Source of the DNA: an uncultured Collinsella sp. | Lineage (GTDB): Bacteria > Actinomycetota > Coriobacteriia > Coriobacteriales > Coriobacteriaceae | DNA: 15,477 nucleotides | Direction of reading: 5' to 3' | NCBI GenBank assembly: GCA_902478365.1 | Contig: CABSKX010000051.1 | Location: 1 to 15,477, forward strand | In this document: one piece after another, positions 14,435-15,477 of the stretch | Layout of the letters: every line of letters begins with the position of its first letter | Numbering within the stretch: position 1 is the first letter of the stretch | The notes under the pieces: model-generated | Told to the model about the DNA's origin: nothing | Seen by the model: only the letters and a program-made list of their open reading frames with translations | Databases searched by the model: none | Made by a program: the position numbers and the translations under genes

Positions 14435-15163
14435 ATGGCTACCAAGATTAATATCCGCACCCTGCTCGAGGCCGGCTGCCACTTCGGTCACCAGACCCGT
14501 CGCTGGAACCCCAAGATGAAGCCGTTCATCTTCGGTGAGCGCAACGGCATCTACATCCTCGACCTCAAGCAGACCATCCTCGACGCCGACCAGGCCTACA
14601 CCTTCGTCAAGAACGTCGCCAAGGGTGGCAACGTGCTGTTCGTCGGTACCAAGAAGCAGGCTCAGGAGGCCGTCAAGAACGCCGCTGAGCGCGCCAACAT
14701 GCCTTACATCAACCAGCGTTGGCTCGGCGGCATGCTGACCAACTTCGTCACCATCCGCTCCCGCATCAACCGCATGGAGGAGCTCGAGGCCATGGTCGAG
14801 GACGGCCGCATGGCAGTGCTCCCCAAGAAGGAGCAGGCTGTTCTGGGCAAGGAGCTTACCAAGCTCCAGACCAACCTCGGTGGCGCCCGCGACATGAAGG
14901 GTCTGCCCCAGGCTCTCTTCGTTATCGACACGAAGCGCGAGGAGAACGCCATCAAGGAGGCCCAGCGCCTGAACATCCCCGTCGTCGCTCTGATCGACAC
15001 CAACTCCGATCCCGACGAGGTCGAGTACGGGATCCCCTGCAACGATGACGCTATCTCCGCTGTCACCCTTATGTGCGAGCTCATGGCTGACGCCTGCCTC
15101 GCTGGCTCCGGCAAGGAGCAGGTCTCCGAGGCCGAGATGGCCGCTGAGCCCAAGGCCGAGTAA
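14435..15163 (+). CDS. rpsB: Ribosomal protein uS2
   Basis: This small-subunit protein is assembled late near the 30S neck and is needed for S1 binding. The 242-residue product carries the family landmarks LLEAGCHFGHQTRRWNPKM (10-28), YIFGERNGI-type sequence (FIFGERNGIYILDL, 31-44), VLFVGTKKQAQEAV (67-80), RWLGGMLTNF (94-103), LPQALFVIDTKRE and the closing IPVVALIDTNSDPD and IPCNDDAI. It ends in a short acidic tail. AGGAGG at 14423-14428 is an excellent ribosome site for the ATG at 14435. Only 45 bp with no hairpin or T-run separate it from tsf, so the two form the usual operon under the promoter at 14265. Strong codon bias indicates high expression. Confidence 0.98.
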   Translation: MATKINIRTLLEAGCHFGHQTRRWNPKMKPFIFGERNGIYILDLKQTILDADQAYTFVKNVAKGGNVLFVGTKKQAQEAVKNAAERANMPYINQRWLGGMLTNFVTIRSRINRMEELEAMVEDGRMAVLPKKEQAVLGKELTKLQTNLGGARDMKGLPQALFVIDTKREENAIKEAQRLNIPVVALIDTNSDPDEVEYGIPCNDDAISAVTLMCELMADACLAGSGKEQVSEAEMAAEPKAE

Positions 15164-15208
15164 ATCAGTCTTAGTTAATTCTTTTTCATCTCTTTGAAAG
15201 GAACCACA

Positions 15209-15450
15209 ATGGCCCAGATTACCGCCGCTATGGTCAAGCAGCTCCGCGAGATGACCGACTCCCCGATGATGGAGTGCAAGAAGGCTCTCGTCGAGGCTGA
15301 CGGCGACATGGACGCCGCTGTCGACGTTCTGCGCAAGAACGGCCTCGCCAAGGCTGCCAAGAAGGCTGGCCGTGAGACCAACGAGGGCGCTGTCGCCGCG
15401 TTCGTCTCCGAGGACGGCAAGACCGGCGCGCTGCTCGAGCTCTCCTGCGA
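15209..15450 (+). CDS. tsf: Elongation factor Ts, N-terminal part (cut by adapter sequence)
   Basis: EF-Ts exchanges GDP for GTP on EF-Tu. The first 80 codons are present: the UBA-like N-terminal domain with VKQLREMTDSPMMECKKALVEADGDMDAAVDVLR, then KAGRETNEGAV and the start of the first core strand, LLELSC. The next codon in the family is Glu (as in NCETDFV/SCETDFV). Here it reads GA, then switches to adapter, so the apparent continuation CLLYTSPS is an artefact and not protein. The ATG at 15209 has GAAAGGA (15196-15202) before it. The gene is incomplete at the contig edge; nothing suggests it is broken in the organism. Confidence 0.97.
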
Positions 15451-15477
15451 CTGTCTCTTATACACATCTCCGAGCCC
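15451..15477. other. Nextera transposase adapter (not genomic)
   Basis: Bases 15451-15469 are CTGTCTCTTATACACATCT, exactly the 19-bp Tn5 mosaic end used in Nextera/tagmentation libraries. Bases 15470-15477, CCGAGCCC, match the start of the read-2 side of that adapter. It interrupts tsf in mid-codon and runs to the end of the window, so it is untrimmed adapter at a contig end, not an insertion in the genome. Confidence 0.97.

Noticed and set aside
15175..15467. Minus-strand open frames starting MYKRQ and MCIRDS
   Set aside because: Their start codons lie in the Nextera adapter and the rest is antisense to tsf; they are artefacts.
1..15477. CRISPR arrays, tRNA or rRNA genes, transposases, prophage or integration sites
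   Set aside because: No regular repeat-spacer pattern, tRNA-like fold with CCA-end context, rRNA stretch or transposase was seen; the Xer gene has housekeeping context rather than that of a mobile element.

Overview
The window is a run of 11 plus-strand genes from a bacterium with high-GC, GC3-rich coding. Gene content and protein style suggest an actinobacterium of the class Coriobacteriia, probably Collinsella or a close relative; this is an inference from reading alone, with no database search. It is very likely one whole short-read contig. The left edge cuts into glyS, and the last 27 bases are not genomic: they are the 19-base Nextera mosaic end plus the start of the read-2 adapter, which cuts off tsf.

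Layout: (1) 2-4525 holds the 3' end of glyS, then ppsR (bifunctional kinase/phosphorylase) and ppdK, the enzyme it controls. A 266-bp spacer with a perfect palindrome, helically phased TTTACC repeats and two leader hairpins separates ppsR from ppdK. An intrinsic terminator follows ppdK. (2) 4640-7447 is the unusual part: a 935-residue exported protein whose central region looks like an aerolysin/ETX-MTX2 beta-pore-forming module. Two Ig-like domains, a low-complexity linker and a small helical tail follow it. (3) 7499-8003 is a compact rplS unit with its own promoter, leader hairpin and a UUCG-loop terminator. (4) 8031-8910 is rnhB with a strong terminator. (5) 8951-14218 is a tightly packed, translationally coupled run: yraN, comM, dprA, trmFO and a Xer recombinase, covering DNA uptake/processing, tRNA methylation and chromosome dimer resolution. 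(6) 14265 to the end is the rpsB-tsf ribosome/elongation-factor unit with an extended -10 promoter and a structured leader.

The order rplS, rnhB, (yraN, comM), dprA, trmFO, xer, rpsB, tsf, and glyS next to ppsR, resembles the Bacillus arrangement. Here topA is missing between dprA and trmFO, and hslVU-codY is missing between xer and rpsB. The secreted pore-former-like gene sits alone between two terminated housekeeping units, the usual place for an accessory insertion. The other observation of note is that the xer gene has no ATG, GTG or TTG at the place where its N-terminal domain must begin; an AUA overlapping the trmFO stop sits exactly there.
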